Positions 34,964-46,266 of a stretch of 64,000 nt of DNA are shown piece after piece. The notes beneath the pieces are model-generated. The model ran no database searches. It had not been told where the DNA came from and worked only from the letters and a program-made list of their open reading frames with translations. Source of the DNA: Sistotremastrum niveocremeum HHB9708 (lineage: Eukaryota > Basidiomycota > Agaricomycetes > Sistotremastrales > Sistotremastraceae); the NCBI GenBank assembly GCA_001630475.1, contig KV419433.1, positions 178,686-242,685 on the forward strand, given 5' to 3'. The stretch's first letter is position 1. The number at the start of each line of letters is the position of its first letter. The translations under genes and the position numbers were made by a program.

Positions 34964-36289
34964 ATGATGCTGACCTTCCCCGCGTCTTCATCCCGGACCC
35001 TGAGTGTGCTACTCAAGGTGCTGCTATTAGTTTCGTCGTACGCTCTCGGTGTCAATGGTCAGGCTTTTGCATCCTGCAGCGAGTCCCAATTACCATGGGT
35101 ATGTACAATGTCATATTTAGTATTATGAATTGGACTTTAGAAATGCTGAGTGTTTGAAGGCGTTCAATGATCTGGGTCAAAGTCCGTGTTACGTAGCTGC
35201 TCAGTTGGCTGGAGCGTGTACTGGCCAACGTATGTGACTGCATTACTGCTCGATCGCATTCCTTATCCGTTAACTTTTCCACAGCGGCGAATATCACTTC
35301 TATTTCTCAAGGAGAGACATACTCGAACACAGATCCCAAGCAAATGTGTCAATGCAACGCCGTGATGTATTGTTTGATGTGTAATTCTCCGCCACCCCAC
35401 CCATATATACCATGCAAATTAATGTCGGTTTTTTATGAATGGCAGCGGCTTGTGCAATTTGCCAAGGAGGTCCAGCGGGATCATGGAACGATTGGATTGC
35501 GGGTTGCGGTGCCGACTACGACGGGTCAGTTCATTTGATGAACTGAATAAATCGGTGAAGAGTCATGAGTTCTCAGGTTTCCAGCCGCTGTTCCACCAGG
35601 GACTGATATTCCGCGATGGGCGTGGCAAAATATGAGTGTCAGTCTGCCATCTCTATCGACGCCCAGTGCACGAATGAGCTGATTTATCCTCCAAGCCAAA
35701 GGGAGTATTCAACGCGACACTCGCTCAATCTGATGCAGGTAGCATTTTCTGCTACCGATCGTCGATGCACAGGGAGCTCGCTAATGCCTGTTACCAGCTT
35801 TGATAACTACATCCGCTTCATCGACAACTCAGATAATCACCCCGACCGACCTCTCTAACCACAAGTCTTCACATCATGACGTTGCGCTATTCGCAGGTGG
35901 TGTGGCAACTGGCGCAGGAGCAATCATTCTTTTATGTTCTCTTTTATATTTTATGCTCCGCTTTCGCAAGTCGAAGAGAGAAAATTCGGCAGCCAAACCC
36001 ACGCCTTATGACATCGAGACGATCAGCGGGAGTGCATCCGCGAGTGTCCCTGAACTTAGAGTGAGTCGGTAAATTATATTGCTAACCCATCCATGAGCTT
36101 TATTATTTATAGGGAACCGTGAATCCATTTATATCAAATGCAACCTCTCGTGTTGATTCGACATTTCATCGGGCATCGATATCTTGCGAAACGGCACCAA
36201 GTACACCTAGTCACCGCTCAGACAGCACCGTGACTCCCTTACAAGTTGCTAATAATCCTCCGGCGTATACAGTAGGCTCCAAGGCTTAA
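34964..36289 (+). CDS. Cys-rich single-pass surface protein with PPxY tail
   Basis: A basidiomycete-type membrane protein of unknown role. The signal peptide is MMLTFPASSSRTLSVLLKVLL...NGQ. The Cys-rich ectodomain follows in several exons: FASCSESQLPW | CLKAFNDLGQSPCYVAAQ..ACTGQ | ITSISQGETY...CQCNAVMYCLMC | ACAICQGGPAGSWNDWIAGC | FPAAVPPGTDIPRWAW. The LGQSPC...CxC...CxxCQGG layout is frequent in secreted-face domains of mushrooms and related fungi (recall, not searched). Near 35890-35960 a glycine-rich hydrophobic segment (ALFAGGVATGAGAIILL) is the transmembrane helix, followed by RFRKSKRE. The cytosolic tail ends with NNPPAYTVGSKA, a PPxY motif. Introns are short with regular borders; not every one was resolved. 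Confidence 0.75.
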
Positions 36290-36529
36290 CGGTGATAGAT
36301 GTCGTAGAAAGTCGCAATCAAGAATAACCAATTTGACCAGATCAGCAGACGCGAGTTTCGCAACCGTCTTGCGTCCGGCACGAAAGGGACTCATACATCG
36401 ATGCAGTGGAGAGGGTCTCAGACACAGCAAGATATATTACAAATCCTGAATAAAGAAACACATTCAATCTTGGCTCCGGATCAATCATTCGTCGTAGACG
36501 ACGTGACTCTCGAATAAACTCACCAATAT

Positions 36530-37033
36530 CTACTCCTCAAGCCAACCGTCCTTCTTCAACACCTCAACAGCAACATCCCAGCCCTTCTCTCCCTCACCTC
36601 TCTCAACAATCTTCAACCCCCTAACATACTCTCCCTCCAAATCCGCACCATAAAGATGCGGAAACACACCTCCACTCCCGCTCTTCTCCCACTTGACGAT
36701 CTTCCAAGCACTCAGCCTCTCCAAATCAACCTTAACCAACAACACAGTCCCGTCTTTTCCATCTTCTGTTTCCGGTGCGAAGAAGCGATTGAGTGTACCG
36801 AGGAGCTGTGAAAGCGTGGAAAGGTGGATGAACCCATCGTTTGCGTCGAGGGCTGTAGAAGGGAATGTCCAACCCGACGGAATGGGCGTTGGTGTGCCTT
36901 GGAAACGGGATGTGTTAGGTAAGATTTTGTAGATAAATTTGGGGAGAGGCGAGGGTGCTGATGAGCTCGTCGACATTCTGGCGAGTGAAACTTGAGAGAA
37001 TCGTTGTAGTGATTGGCACACTGATGAGATCAT
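36530..37033 (-). CDS. DUF952-family protein
   Basis: Single-exon gene, 167 aa. The DUF952 fold is marked by FIYKILPN, DANDGFIHLSTLSQLLGTL, 'LLVKVDLERL' and 'GGVFPHLYGADL' in order. The family normally spans about 110-120 aa. Here about 30 extra N-terminal residues (MISSVCQSLQRFSQVSLARM) are Arg/Ser-rich without acidic residues, like a mitochondrial targeting sequence. An internal ATG at 36976 would give a cytosolic form. The biochemical role of DUF952 is not established. Confidence 0.85.
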   Translation of the reverse strand: MISSVCQSLQRFSQVSLARMSTSSSAPSPLPKFIYKILPNTSRFQGTPTPIPSGWTFPSTALDANDGFIHLSTLSQLLGTLNRFFAPETEDGKDGTVLLVKVDLERLSAWKIVKWEKSGSGGVFPHLYGADLEGEYVRGLKIVERGEGEKGWDVAVEVLKKDGWLEE

Positions 37034-37806
37034 CGCCGAATTCCGACCTCCGGATTACGTGAGCACTTTTCTCGAGTCGGACTGACTCGGACAGCGATCA
37101 AAATTTGATCCTCGCAATCTCCTTTCTTGAACGTTAGTTGGAACTTCTCATGTTTTAAAACGATCATCAATTACGACGATTAAGGGATAATTTGAAGCAC
37201 ACATCACACGAGATTACAGGGAAACTAATAAATATATATTTGGCAAGACATCTTCGACAAAGGCAGATCTGCGACGAATGGCATGAGAAGGGTAACACAA
37301 TCGAGTACGACTGCGGATCGCATCTCTAGATTGGGGCCGACGCAGATACTGCGGTTGAAGGATGGGTGGTGTTACATTGTTGAGTCGAGATTCTGAGACG
37401 AGCCAAAGAGATAAAATTGAAAACAAGAGAAGCAATCACAAAAAGAAAAAGAAATCCCATTCGCTCCATCGTCCCCGGTAACCGATTTGTTCGCTTTCGT
37501 GGCGTAGATCCTACTTCGTTCGATCTTCGAGTCTCCAATCGTGGTCCATCGTACGGTTCGATCTGCAGTGTCTTCAAGATAACTTGGTGTTCCTATACTT
37601 GCAATGAAATTCAAACCTTGTCCGATCCATTCCTCCGACGGGTTCGCGAAAGCCTTGAGTCCTGTTCCTTATTTCATCCTAATTCGTTCTCCGTAGATCC
37701 AGGGGGTCTGGTGTCAAAACCAATTCCGAGAGTCTTGGTTCAAACAATCCAAAAGATGGGAGGTGTTCGAAGATGAAGGTGAAGAGGGCAGCTGCCCTCA
37801 ACACGC

Positions 37807-39460
37807 TCAGGATGCCTCCCTGCCATGAGTTGATTGCCACCGCGGTGCCGAGAGGTTCGATGAAGCATTGACTGTCACGATCCGAAGGAGGGTAAGCAGC
37901 AGACGATTCCGACGACGTATGAAGTTTATTGCAAAGTAATGAAGAAGTCTGCGTATGAAAGCGCACAGACTACGCCATCTCTTCGCCTTATGTCGCGTAC
38001 CGGATGTTGCCGAAACGATGATGGTGTGTGCAGTCGAAGATGTGAGAGTTGGCACGGCGGCGGCGTGATCGTGATGATGAAGGGAGGGAGGCCGGAGATC
38101 CTGAGGTCGTAGTGGATGCTTGAGAGATGAGATATTTGTCCGTAAGGAAAAGGGAAGAACGGAAGAGTCGATCAAAGTCGAAGGACTCGTCGGCGTCTCC
38201 TTGCGAATCCTAGTGAGGAATGATCGGAAAAGATCCCGCTACTCAGTGTCCTCGTCTTCATGCCTCTTTTGATGAGAATCTCCGGAGTCGTTTTGATCCG
38301 GGCGCGACTCGACTAAGGAGATTCTGCAATTGACGCAAAGATCATCGTCGGAAGAACTCGAGTCTGATGATATGGGCTAAGCAGGAGGCGGGGAGGAATG
38401 AGTAGCGATGGTGCTGAGCAACAGCTCTTGGAGTTGGTGCCGATGGGGGAGAGACTAGGTCTGGCCCGATCGATCGCCTCTTCTTTGCGTCATCGTCCTT
38501 CGCAGGGGTGGGGGCTACCATGCGTGGGTGCTACTGATTTAGGAGCAGCAGCAGGCCACGACGCTCTGTGAGAAAGAGACGAGTTTTTAAAAGGGAGTGT
38601 TTTGGACGGGCTCTCTTTCGAGGACGATGACTGTGGCGACTTGCGATGATATGGCGACCGTGGGGCTTCTTCTTCCGAAAGTTCTGTCCTTGAAAGCTTG
38701 TGTCTTGAGGTCTTCTTCGATACATGATGCAGAGGCGTGGCCCCGCGACATCCTTCTTCGTCGTGAGTTGGCCACCCGCAAGTCAGCCGCCCCGCCCCCG
38801 ACCCCCCAAGCCCAGCACATGCGGTACACATGCCGGGCGTGATATGGAAGACGCCGTCTGTGCTTTGTAGAGGTCTGGCTTAACATAGCTATGGAGAGGG
38901 ACGAGGACGGCATCACGATGATGGCTCGGGGATGAGTGCCGGAGATTGCCGAAGATGTCGAAAGGCTCAAGTCGAAGACGTAGAGGACATCGACGAGAGC
39001 GATTTGGGTCGACCAAAGGGCGGTACATGAACTCGAGTACCCCTTCATTGTATAGCGCCTCTCGCCATGGCGATCGGCGAAGGAGCTGTGACGATATTCG
39101 ACATATTGGCGGAAGAGGATTGAGGTAGGTGAGATGGACGAGAGCTGTTGACCAAGCTCGAGATTGTACACCGGAAGGTCGGAGAAGCTGCGCTGGTGCT
39201 TCGGGTGTATCGCGCGTGCAGTCTCGAGTTGTGTGGCACAGGCATTCTTCGTCGACTGCTCGATGTACGGAGGGATGGCCGCCCGCGGTCGAAATTGATG
39301 GCCATTCGCTTGAAACGATGCTTTCTTCTGGTAAATATGAGTCCAAGCATTCGAAGGGGATCTCGGGCGGCTTCGGGAGGGAGGCGGAGAGTGTACCGAT
39401 GACGTTGGATATGGCTCGATGCGACTTTCGTTCGTCTCGATGATAGGCTCTCGCGCTGAA
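37807..39460 (-). CDS. Multi-exon gene of unknown function, structure unresolved
   Basis: I do not recognise a family. Coding-like stretches on the minus strand include 'HPKHQRSFSDLPVYNLELG' (about 39180), then 'STDGVFHITPGMCTACAGLG' with 'CGWPTHDEEGCRGATPLHH' and 'SPYHRKSPQSSSSKESPSK' (38831-38490). Later come 'DDDLCVNCRISLVESRP' (about 38320) and 'KETPTSPSTLIDSSVLPFSL' (about 38170). Each needs a splice to the next; a stop lies at 38239 unless an intron removes it. CxxC pairs (CTAC, CVNC) hint at zinc binding. Limits are approximate and exon order is inferred from reading direction only. Confidence 0.35.
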
Positions 39461-40047
39461 GGTGATGCTCGGCCCTGATAGCCTCGTAGAAGTGGTCGTG
39501 CAGCTGCAGCTGGAGAGAGAGCGCAAGGCGGAACTATAAGAGAGAGGAGAAAGTCGCAACATCAATGGGAGGGCCGTAGGTGAAGTACGAATGGGAAGCG
39601 GCTCAAAAGAACGCGAAATCAAGCCGGAAATTGAGAAGAGAGTATAAGTCCGATCGCGAGACACAAAATGAAAGGAAGCTGATATGGCGCAGTGCCGCTG
39701 CGGTGAGAAGAAGAAGGATAATGGCACTTGTCGACGTTTTCTGATAAATAACCATAATGATAACGGGGAAATTGTCCGTGCATTGACAGAAAGCCAGTTA
39801 AACCGGTGATTCTGCTTGTGCTCGACTTCTGAAAAGACCAAGTGCAAATGACGAGAACATGTGAAGGCCAAAATACGAAAAAGATGGAGACATATCCGGA
39901 TAAAGGGTTTCATAGGTTCAAAAGTGCAAGGGCATGAATCATAAAAATGACGCAGTTTCAGATGTTCGTTTTCGTTTTCAATTTTTAAGTTTGGATATAA
40001 CATTCAAATCAATCTTTGGGTAAAGATGACTGAAGTTCTCCGCTCGC

Positions 40048-41124
40048 TCATCTCCGAAGAGAGTTTCGCGAGGACGACTCGGTTATGCACCGAAAGTCAT
40101 CGGCCGTGATGGGAGGGCCGTAATTGTTGATTATGACTGTGGAGTTGTGGATGCTGAATGCTTTCGGCGTCGTGGGAGAAGGCGATGATGAAGTCGAAGA
40201 GGACGTCGAATACGAGGGTGAGCCAATCGGTGAGTTGGGCGAGTGTGGAGGGGAGCGCACTGACAGCACTCGGTTCGTTACTGGCGCAAGGGCTTGTGTC
40301 TCAACGCCAAGGCGAGCTCGACAGCCTCCGTTGAAGCAGTATTTACATCTGCATGGCTTTCCTGTGATCAAGTGTTCGGCGTGGCGATAGAATTCCTCCG
40401 GGGACCGGAATTGAGTGACTTTGGCTGAACCATAGAGGTACGCGTCGCGGCGAAAAGAGTGCTGATCACCTTTCTCGCGGACGAAGAGCTTGTAGTGTTC
40501 CGGAAAGCTTGTCATCGTCATCTCGAAAAGATCGGCGCCCGGAATGTGCAACACTTTAGTGGCGACGTAATTGCCAATCTTGCTTAACCAGTGCTGATAT
40601 AATTCGTCCTGGGGCCCAAGTTCTCTCATTTGATCGAGATAACGTCCGCTGGAACGGTTGAAAGCGGGAAGTTTCTTGCTTGGTCCATCCGATGTGCGGA
40701 ATCCTAATTCGCGTCCAGCTCTATGGTAATGAAGAGTTTGGAACTCGGCCGCAGGTGGTCCCAGTTCGTTCGGGGAAGAAATTGGACGTCTCACCAACTC
40801 TGAAGTGGTGTTGGACGTCGAGAGGTGATTATTTGGGTTAGGAAAAGGGGTGCCTTGAGGTTTGAGTGGTTTGACGATTTGAGTCCCAATCTTGAGGTTC
40901 TTCGAAGGGGGGTTCGATGTCATGATAGCCCCTGAGCCATCGGGTCCTGAAAATTCTTGCAGGACCTGCTTCTTGGGTGCTTTCTGGCCATACAAAGAGT
41001 TATTTTCTTCACTGTTGAGTCGCTCAAGAGGCTCGAAAGTTTGTTTCGCTTCAGATTTCTTGAGCGGCGCTAGTTCACCAGCTTTATAAGCACCAAAATT
41101 GAATGGCATCTTCGCTTGAGTCAA
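40048..41124 (-). CDS. Clr2-like transcription-silencing domain protein
   Basis: Single open frame, 358 aa. A disordered N-terminal half (about 1-165) precedes a folded segment at about 170-275. It contains 'YQHWLSKIGNYVATKV', 'FPEHYKLFVREKGDQHSF', RRDAYLYGSA, 'FRSPEEFYRHAEHL' and PCRCKYC. This order (…YxLF…D.YLYG…FRSPxEFxxHxxHL…CxCKYC) matches the fungal cryptic-loci-regulator-2 N-terminal type domain, known from heterochromatin silencing in fission yeast. The C-terminus is a Ser/Thr-Pro run. The start could also be the second Met at 41109. The domain call is from memory of the motif; a role in silencing is inference. Confidence 0.6.
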   Translation of the reverse strand: MTQAKMPFNFGAYKAGELAPLKKSEAKQTFEPLERLNSEENNSLYGQKAPKKQVLQEFSGPDGSGAIMTSNPPSKNLKIGTQIVKPLKPQGTPFPNPNNHLSTSNTTSELVRRPISSPNELGPPAAEFQTLHYHRAGRELGFRTSDGPSKKLPAFNRSSGRYLDQMRELGPQDELYQHWLSKIGNYVATKVLHIPGADLFEMTMTSFPEHYKLFVREKGDQHSFRRDAYLYGSAKVTQFRSPEEFYRHAEHLITGKPCRCKYCFNGGCRARLGVETQALAPVTNRVLSVRSPPHSPNSPIGSPSYSTSSSTSSSPSPTTPKAFSIHNSTVIINNYGPPITADDFRCITESSSRNSLRR

Positions 41125-41814
41125 CGTTGAGACGAGTCTTGAGGTCGATTCAGGTTTGCCACTGGGTAAACTTGCTGACTTTGCTTGATTCCTTCAACGA
41201 CCTTTGCCAATCCACGCAGGGGCGACAATGGTCAAAGAGGGAGAGAGCAAAGAGGTGCGGCGATTGCCGAGGATTTTACACAGCGTTTGTAATTCAAGAT
41301 TAGATAACGGCTTTTACGTCATTCTTATCAGGATGTCTCGAGTGTCTCAGGATCGCTCTTGGTCTCACCTTCGGCCCAACCAGAAATGGTCTCGATATGA
41401 AAGACTATGTATATGCATCATGCGTTTGTGCCTTATCTCATGATGTTTAAAGAAGAGACTGGCACAGTCTTGAAAACTTACGGAATACGGACTTTATGTC
41501 CATTAATGTCTATATTTCTTGGTGATACCGATAAGGCTTCATATCGCCGTCTGATAAGCTGCGACGCCCAATTGACTATGATGGTAGGAAGGTAGGTAGC
41601 GGCTTCTCACGAGTCCGAGCGATTCCCTGACTCATTAATCATTTTGATCTTTCGTGTTTCAACAGTATTGCTGTATCAACGTGCGGGAAATCGAAGGAGT
41701 GATGTCCATGCTGAGTATAATGGGTGATGGGTGACGTAGATGTATATTTCTATCGATATCGAGGAAATAGTTTATGGGCATTTGTACAAAGGGGCAAGAT
41801 GTAGGGAATAGAAT
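41125..41814. other. Intergenic, 0.7 kb
   Basis: 5' side of the Clr2-like gene and 3' side of the first Zn2Cys6 regulator. No gene motif was found in any frame. Confidence 0.4.
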
Positions 41815-43731
41815 TCATGAGGTCATGAAGGGCTGCTCCAGTGAGTTCAGTCGCTGCAACATTAAAACTGTCCAAGTTGTTAGCGTTAACGTGTCCCAAG
41901 CAATGTCTCTTGACATACCCGCTATAGGAAAGACACGTGCGAGCTGCTGGAGTGCGCCGGTCACCCCTTGCAAATCGCTCGTAAGATGTGCGATTTGTTC
42001 GTCCACATCGGGGGTCGGTCGGGTCATTGCGATGGCCGCTCTCTCCCGAAGAAAAATATATCCTGCTTGCATCCAGCAAAACTGACGCAAATACAATACT
42101 CAGAGGACAAATTCTCGAAGGAGTGGGAAGACATACAGATAACATTGGATCGAGGAAAGGATATCGATCATTTCCTATGAGCTTAATGCTTTCTCGCATT
42201 TGTCTTGCTGCTTCCAAGCTTTGCATCCGGAGATTCGGGTCCGCCGAGGAGCCCAGATTATAAAGAAGGATGGACGCCGTTCGCAACAGAGCATGTACGA
42301 GGAATAACCGAAGATCCCCGAGCTCAGTCGTGGGACTAGGCAATGAGGTTACGCTGATCAGATGTCCTATAGCATTATAGATTGTCAAATATTCTTTCAA
42401 ATAAGACGCCGCATCTAGGGACAGTTCTCTCAGCTAAGATCCGCAAAAACAAAGAAGGCACAAACCTAGAGAAAGCTGAGAAAATATAGCTGCTCTGCTA
42501 AAGGTCGCAGCGGCTTTGATTAAGAGAGTCTCGATGCCGGGACACGGGGATTTCTCTGGGTCGCGAAAAAATGCATCCAGGGTTCTCTCTGTACTGGGCT
42601 GTCGTAAAATAAGTCTTTGATAGCAACTTATGGCTAAGGTTGACACACCTCATGCGATTCTAGATCCGGAAGACTGGTCATGATGATGCAATGTTGAGGC
42701 ACTGTTGATGGGACTCGAAGTTCTTGACTGATCACTACACTCCAGCAAGCATTCATGCAGAAAACCTGCCAGAAGACGCTACTTGCTAACGTGCGATGAT
42801 TTGAAATTTCGAAGGCCGACGAAGGACCTCGAAGCTCGGGTAAAACATGAAACTGGGGTCGCGGAGAAGGCCGATCAATTGAATGGAGGCGCCATTGAAG
42901 TGCGAGACTGAGAGTGGCGTTGGCATGATAATCAGCGGGGCGGAGCTTCCCTTGAGTGAAGTAGAATAAGGCCGATAGGTAAGATGACATGATGAGGTGA
43001 AGGGGGTTGCTCGATTTGGGAATTGCTTGAGACATTGAGGGAGGAGCGGACATTGGTAGGAAAGTAAAATATCGGTGGTAGAGGGACATGAATTCGAAGA
43101 GGGTGTCGCATGGATTCTCGAACGCTTCGGGCGAGGTAAGCAACGGACACAGTTGAAATCGATGGTTGAAGAATCCAACAGGCCTGGAAGTTGTCCTGCA
43201 TTGGTTATATTGAAAGTTGATGGTCGCCAAAAAGTGCTCACGAATTTCGTGACGGTTGCGCATCACCCGACTGTAAAGCCATTTGAGAACCTACATCGCT
43301 GGAGTTCAGTAACTGATCGTGTAACGACTCGGAAATGAAAAATCCACTTACTTTCTGCTTGCGATTCTTCGAGTTCCTTAATCCTTGATTCCAACACTGC
43401 AATTTTATCCAAGAATTCTTTCTGAGTACTCTTATGCTCTCCGTCGTATTGGCATTCATCCTCCTGTCCTAATCGCTTACAGCGAGTGCAGAAGGGCTTG
43501 TCTCCGCTGCATCTCTGCGAGACGGTTTATGATTGCACTTTACGGTAGAACAAGTGACGTACCAATTTCTTGCGCCTGGGTAGTAAATCATAATTAACCT
43601 GGACTGAGAAAACAGAGGATAAGACGGGGATTCAAGTTTGCTTACCGGCACGATAGGCATGCAGCTCCGCGGAACAGAGTATTGGCGTGAAGTTCTTCAG
43701 GAACACCAGGCATTGGCGGAGTCGGATTCAT
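41815..43731 (-). CDS. Zn2Cys6 fungal transcription factor, paralog 1
   Basis: The start MNPTPPMPGVPEELHANTLF leads to the zinc cluster CLSCRRKKLRCSGDKPFCTR then CKRLGQEDEC: all six Cys present with CX2CX6CX6CX2CX8C spacing. The cluster is assembled from three exons; the middle one is 13 nt (43563-43575). A dimerising coiled coil follows (FLDKIAVLESRIKELEESQ). The fungal-specific regulatory domain is seen in FNHRFQLCPLLTSPEAFEN, 'SSVFWQVFCMNACWSVVI', 'MQSLEAARQMRESIKLI', 'DRYPFLDPMLSV' and ARVFPIA. The final exon VLMLQRLNSLEQPFMTS ends at 41815. Sister genes are at 50555-52494 and 61274-63190. Target genes are unknown. Confidence 0.8.
43563..43575 (-). other. 13-nt microexon of Zn2Cys6 paralog 1
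   Basis: GCGCAAGAAATTG on the minus strand completes Arg and encodes RKKL between the second and third zinc-cluster Cys. It is flanked by CTACCCAG upstream and GTACGT downstream. Same length and position as in both sisters. Confidence 0.75.
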
Positions 43732-44928
43732 AGAGACAGGGCTTTAGTCGTAGTTAGTGTAATTGAAGACACGGAAGCTTATATGCCATGGCAGAATAGA
43801 GTGCTCGGTTTAACTCGAAACACGATTCTTGATTAAGCTAACCGAGTGCAGCGGAGGCTCCATTGATGCGTGGAGACATAAATCAAACCTTCTGATGCCA
43901 CATTCGCTCGAGTACTTCCATGCCCCGCGCCCCCAATAGCAAGCAAGTGAGGCGATAAACAGCCTCAATCAATAAAGCCTCAACTCGACCAAGTCGCCAA
44001 GTAGACCAAATCAAATATTTGTAACGCCATCGTCCACCAGAAAAACATCCGCAGCGCCGCGCCATGGCCCTTGTCTTCCGGGCTTCGATTTACTGCTGTC
44101 GTGGGACGCCTCGCGGCATCGAGATCGACAGGCTAGCCCGGTGATAAAGTTTGCTTCCGTCGGAGTCTGAGAAAATTTCCTGATTAAGTAACCACCCGCA
44201 TCACCATCAAGGATTGTAGGAGTGTAGCAGGTCGATCGATCGTCTCGAGCCCCTTAAGCTTAAGGATGTCTCTGGAAATTATCACACCCCTCAGTGTTGC
44301 AGATCAATCAAGTAAAGGGTACCGCGAGCTTTGACGAATACTATGAACGTCACTGTTCACTGCCACATCAAGTCGTTAGCCTCGGTAAACCAAAGGCACG
44401 ATCGACAGTAACGAGACATGGCACGCTGCAATAGTCTTCAATGACACGCTCAGGACCCATCAAACCGAATTTGTTCCCTTGGATTTAGACGAGATCGATG
44501 ACGGAGCTCCGAAATTCGAATAGATGCAATCGGTCGATAGATTGGAGCAGTTCCATATCCGAGACAATCTTATTGCTTCACGGAAGCGACATCCCGGGAT
44601 GTTCTGACAGCTGAGATACACATTAGACACAAATGGCTGTTCACGACCATGAATAGAACAGTTGCATTACCCGCAAACTACACTTCGCGAAGCTTTTTCC
44701 GTAAATTCGAGACTCGGGAGGAGATTCTCGCCGCACAAAGACATATTTCGTCGAACGTTCTGATCTAGCCATAGATGGAGCCCTCTTGAGTCGACGATGT
44801 AATAAACATGATCAAAGACCACGGCGGGAGTCATGAGCGGGAGTCGAAACTAGCGCTCAGAGCCTCACCCTGGGAGAACGCTGACTCAGCAACAATGGAC
44901 CTTCGGTGATTTGGATCTTAAATCCGTT
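43732..44928. other. Intergenic, 1.2 kb
   Basis: Promoter of Zn2Cys6 paralog 1 plus the 3' region of the next gene. Frames such as 43883-44065 are not supported by motif or splice context. Confidence 0.4.
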
Positions 44929-45480
44929 TTATTGAGTTTCAGGAGGAATGATGTTTGAAGCATCGAATTTGCGTATTTGGATATAGTGAGCTGGGATAAT
45001 GCGTACCTCTCCAATCTTTCTACCAATTTTCTCATCTTTTGCACCGCTAGTCCTTGTATCGTCTTGGCACCCAGACTCAGACTCGATGCGGAAAACCTGC
45101 ACGAAAACCATGGAACACAGTCAGGGTTTGAGCAGCAACTGTTCAATTTCTCCTTCTCTGGATCGGCAAACGTTCGATTACCTCGAGAACGATTAATGAG
45201 GTCAATGGAACGAGATCGGAGGAGCTGTACTTGAATTCCACTCGATTTCCCGTCAGACTCGATAAGCTTCGGAATGCACCGACAGTCCTCGAACCCAGAA
45301 CATCACACAAGAGGACGGTCATATCCGATAGTGAGAACACTAAGCAATGTATTCGATTTTCCGATGGAAGGCAGCACCGGACTAGCTTAACCTACTAAGT
45401 ACATCCAGCACAGGTTTACATTGACAGTTCGCCGGGTTGAGTACCTGGGTGAAAGATTTCTCCAAGAGAGTCTGATCCAT
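44929..45480 (-). CDS. Three-exon protein of unknown function
   Basis: Not recognised. It joins in frame as MDQTLLEKSFTQVLNPANCQ...LDVL | MFSLSDMTVLLCDVLGSRTV...LIVLE | VFRIESESGCQDDTRTSGAK...NIIPPETQ and TAA, about 145 aa. The introns run 45395 down to about 45337 (GTAGGT..GCTTAG, phase 1) and a second with a GTAATC donor and TCGTGCAG acceptor. There is no signal peptide or membrane segment. A read-through of the second intron would be possible but less regular. It sits between the first regulator and the membrane-protein cluster, on the same strand. Confidence 0.5.
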
Positions 45481-45668
45481 TACTTCAGGGATACATTGCG
45501 ATGGTAGAATGCGGCTCGGAGATTTGGATGACGCGAAAAAGCAAACTGCCGAATCTATCTCTCTTTCCACTCGATTTGGGTTCGATTGGGCTCAAGTTAT
45601 ACACTAGTCATCTGATTGGGAGCAGCTGGACCAGGCGCAAATCCTCCGAAAGCAGGATCGGGCTAGAA

Positions 45669-46266
45669 TCAGGGATGTACGTTTGAGTAATCTGCAGGAG
45701 TCGAGATCGTAATGCGACTCATGCTCACTCTACGGGGCCCAACGCCGGCGCTCAATGGCGGGACTCCCCCACTGATAGTTGGTGCACCGACCATTCCCAT
45801 CTGTGGTTGCTGGGGAATGACCCAGGACGGTGGCTGGACAAATTCAACGTTGTTCGCCTGGTTACGTCGGCTACGCCGCCATGAGAAAAGGCCTGCGATA
45901 ATACAAATGATGACGGCTGTGGTGGATGGATGTTACACGGTGCGGAGTCGGGTAGGCGATTCGAAAAGGTGGAGGTAACGTTGTGGCAAGGTTGAAACAG
46001 TTCAGCAGGTCAGACGAAATTGTATTTCTGTTTGATAAGGAAGCAGACCTGATCCAATCGCGATTCCGATCCTCCATCCAAAGGGGAGAACGCGTCGGCA
46101 CTGTAGCTGACCGAATCTGGGGTTCGCAGTATCACGGTGAGTACATCGAAGATCGTTGAACTAAGACGACTTTTACTCACTCATTGTAGAAGCAGTCATC
46201 CGCCGCCCAACTCAAGCTGACTAACGACCCCAGGACCAGACTTCCAAGCAAGAAAGAAGACGACAT
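45669..46266 (-). CDS. Small single-pass membrane protein family, member 1
   Basis: Family seen five times in this window. The signal peptide exon is MSSSFLLGSLVLGSLVSLSW..ADDCFYNE; exon 2 is RFGQLQCRRVL...GWRIGIAIGS; exon 3 is a hydrophobic AVIICIIAGLF followed by WRRSRRN. The tail is rich in Gln, Pro and Gly ('WVIPQQPQMGMVGAPT'). It has two lumenal Cys (CF and QC), one transmembrane helix split by an intron right after GIAIGS, then a basic stop-transfer patch. The end at 45669 is the simplest read; a final intron (GTGAGC..CTGCAG) is possible. Likely plasma membrane or endomembrane; function unknown. Confidence 0.65.

Noticed and set aside
38783-40003. Long 406-codon minus-strand open frame
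   Set aside because: It begins in AT-rich presumed 5' sequence and overlaps better coding-like segments in the other two minus frames, so the open length looks accidental.
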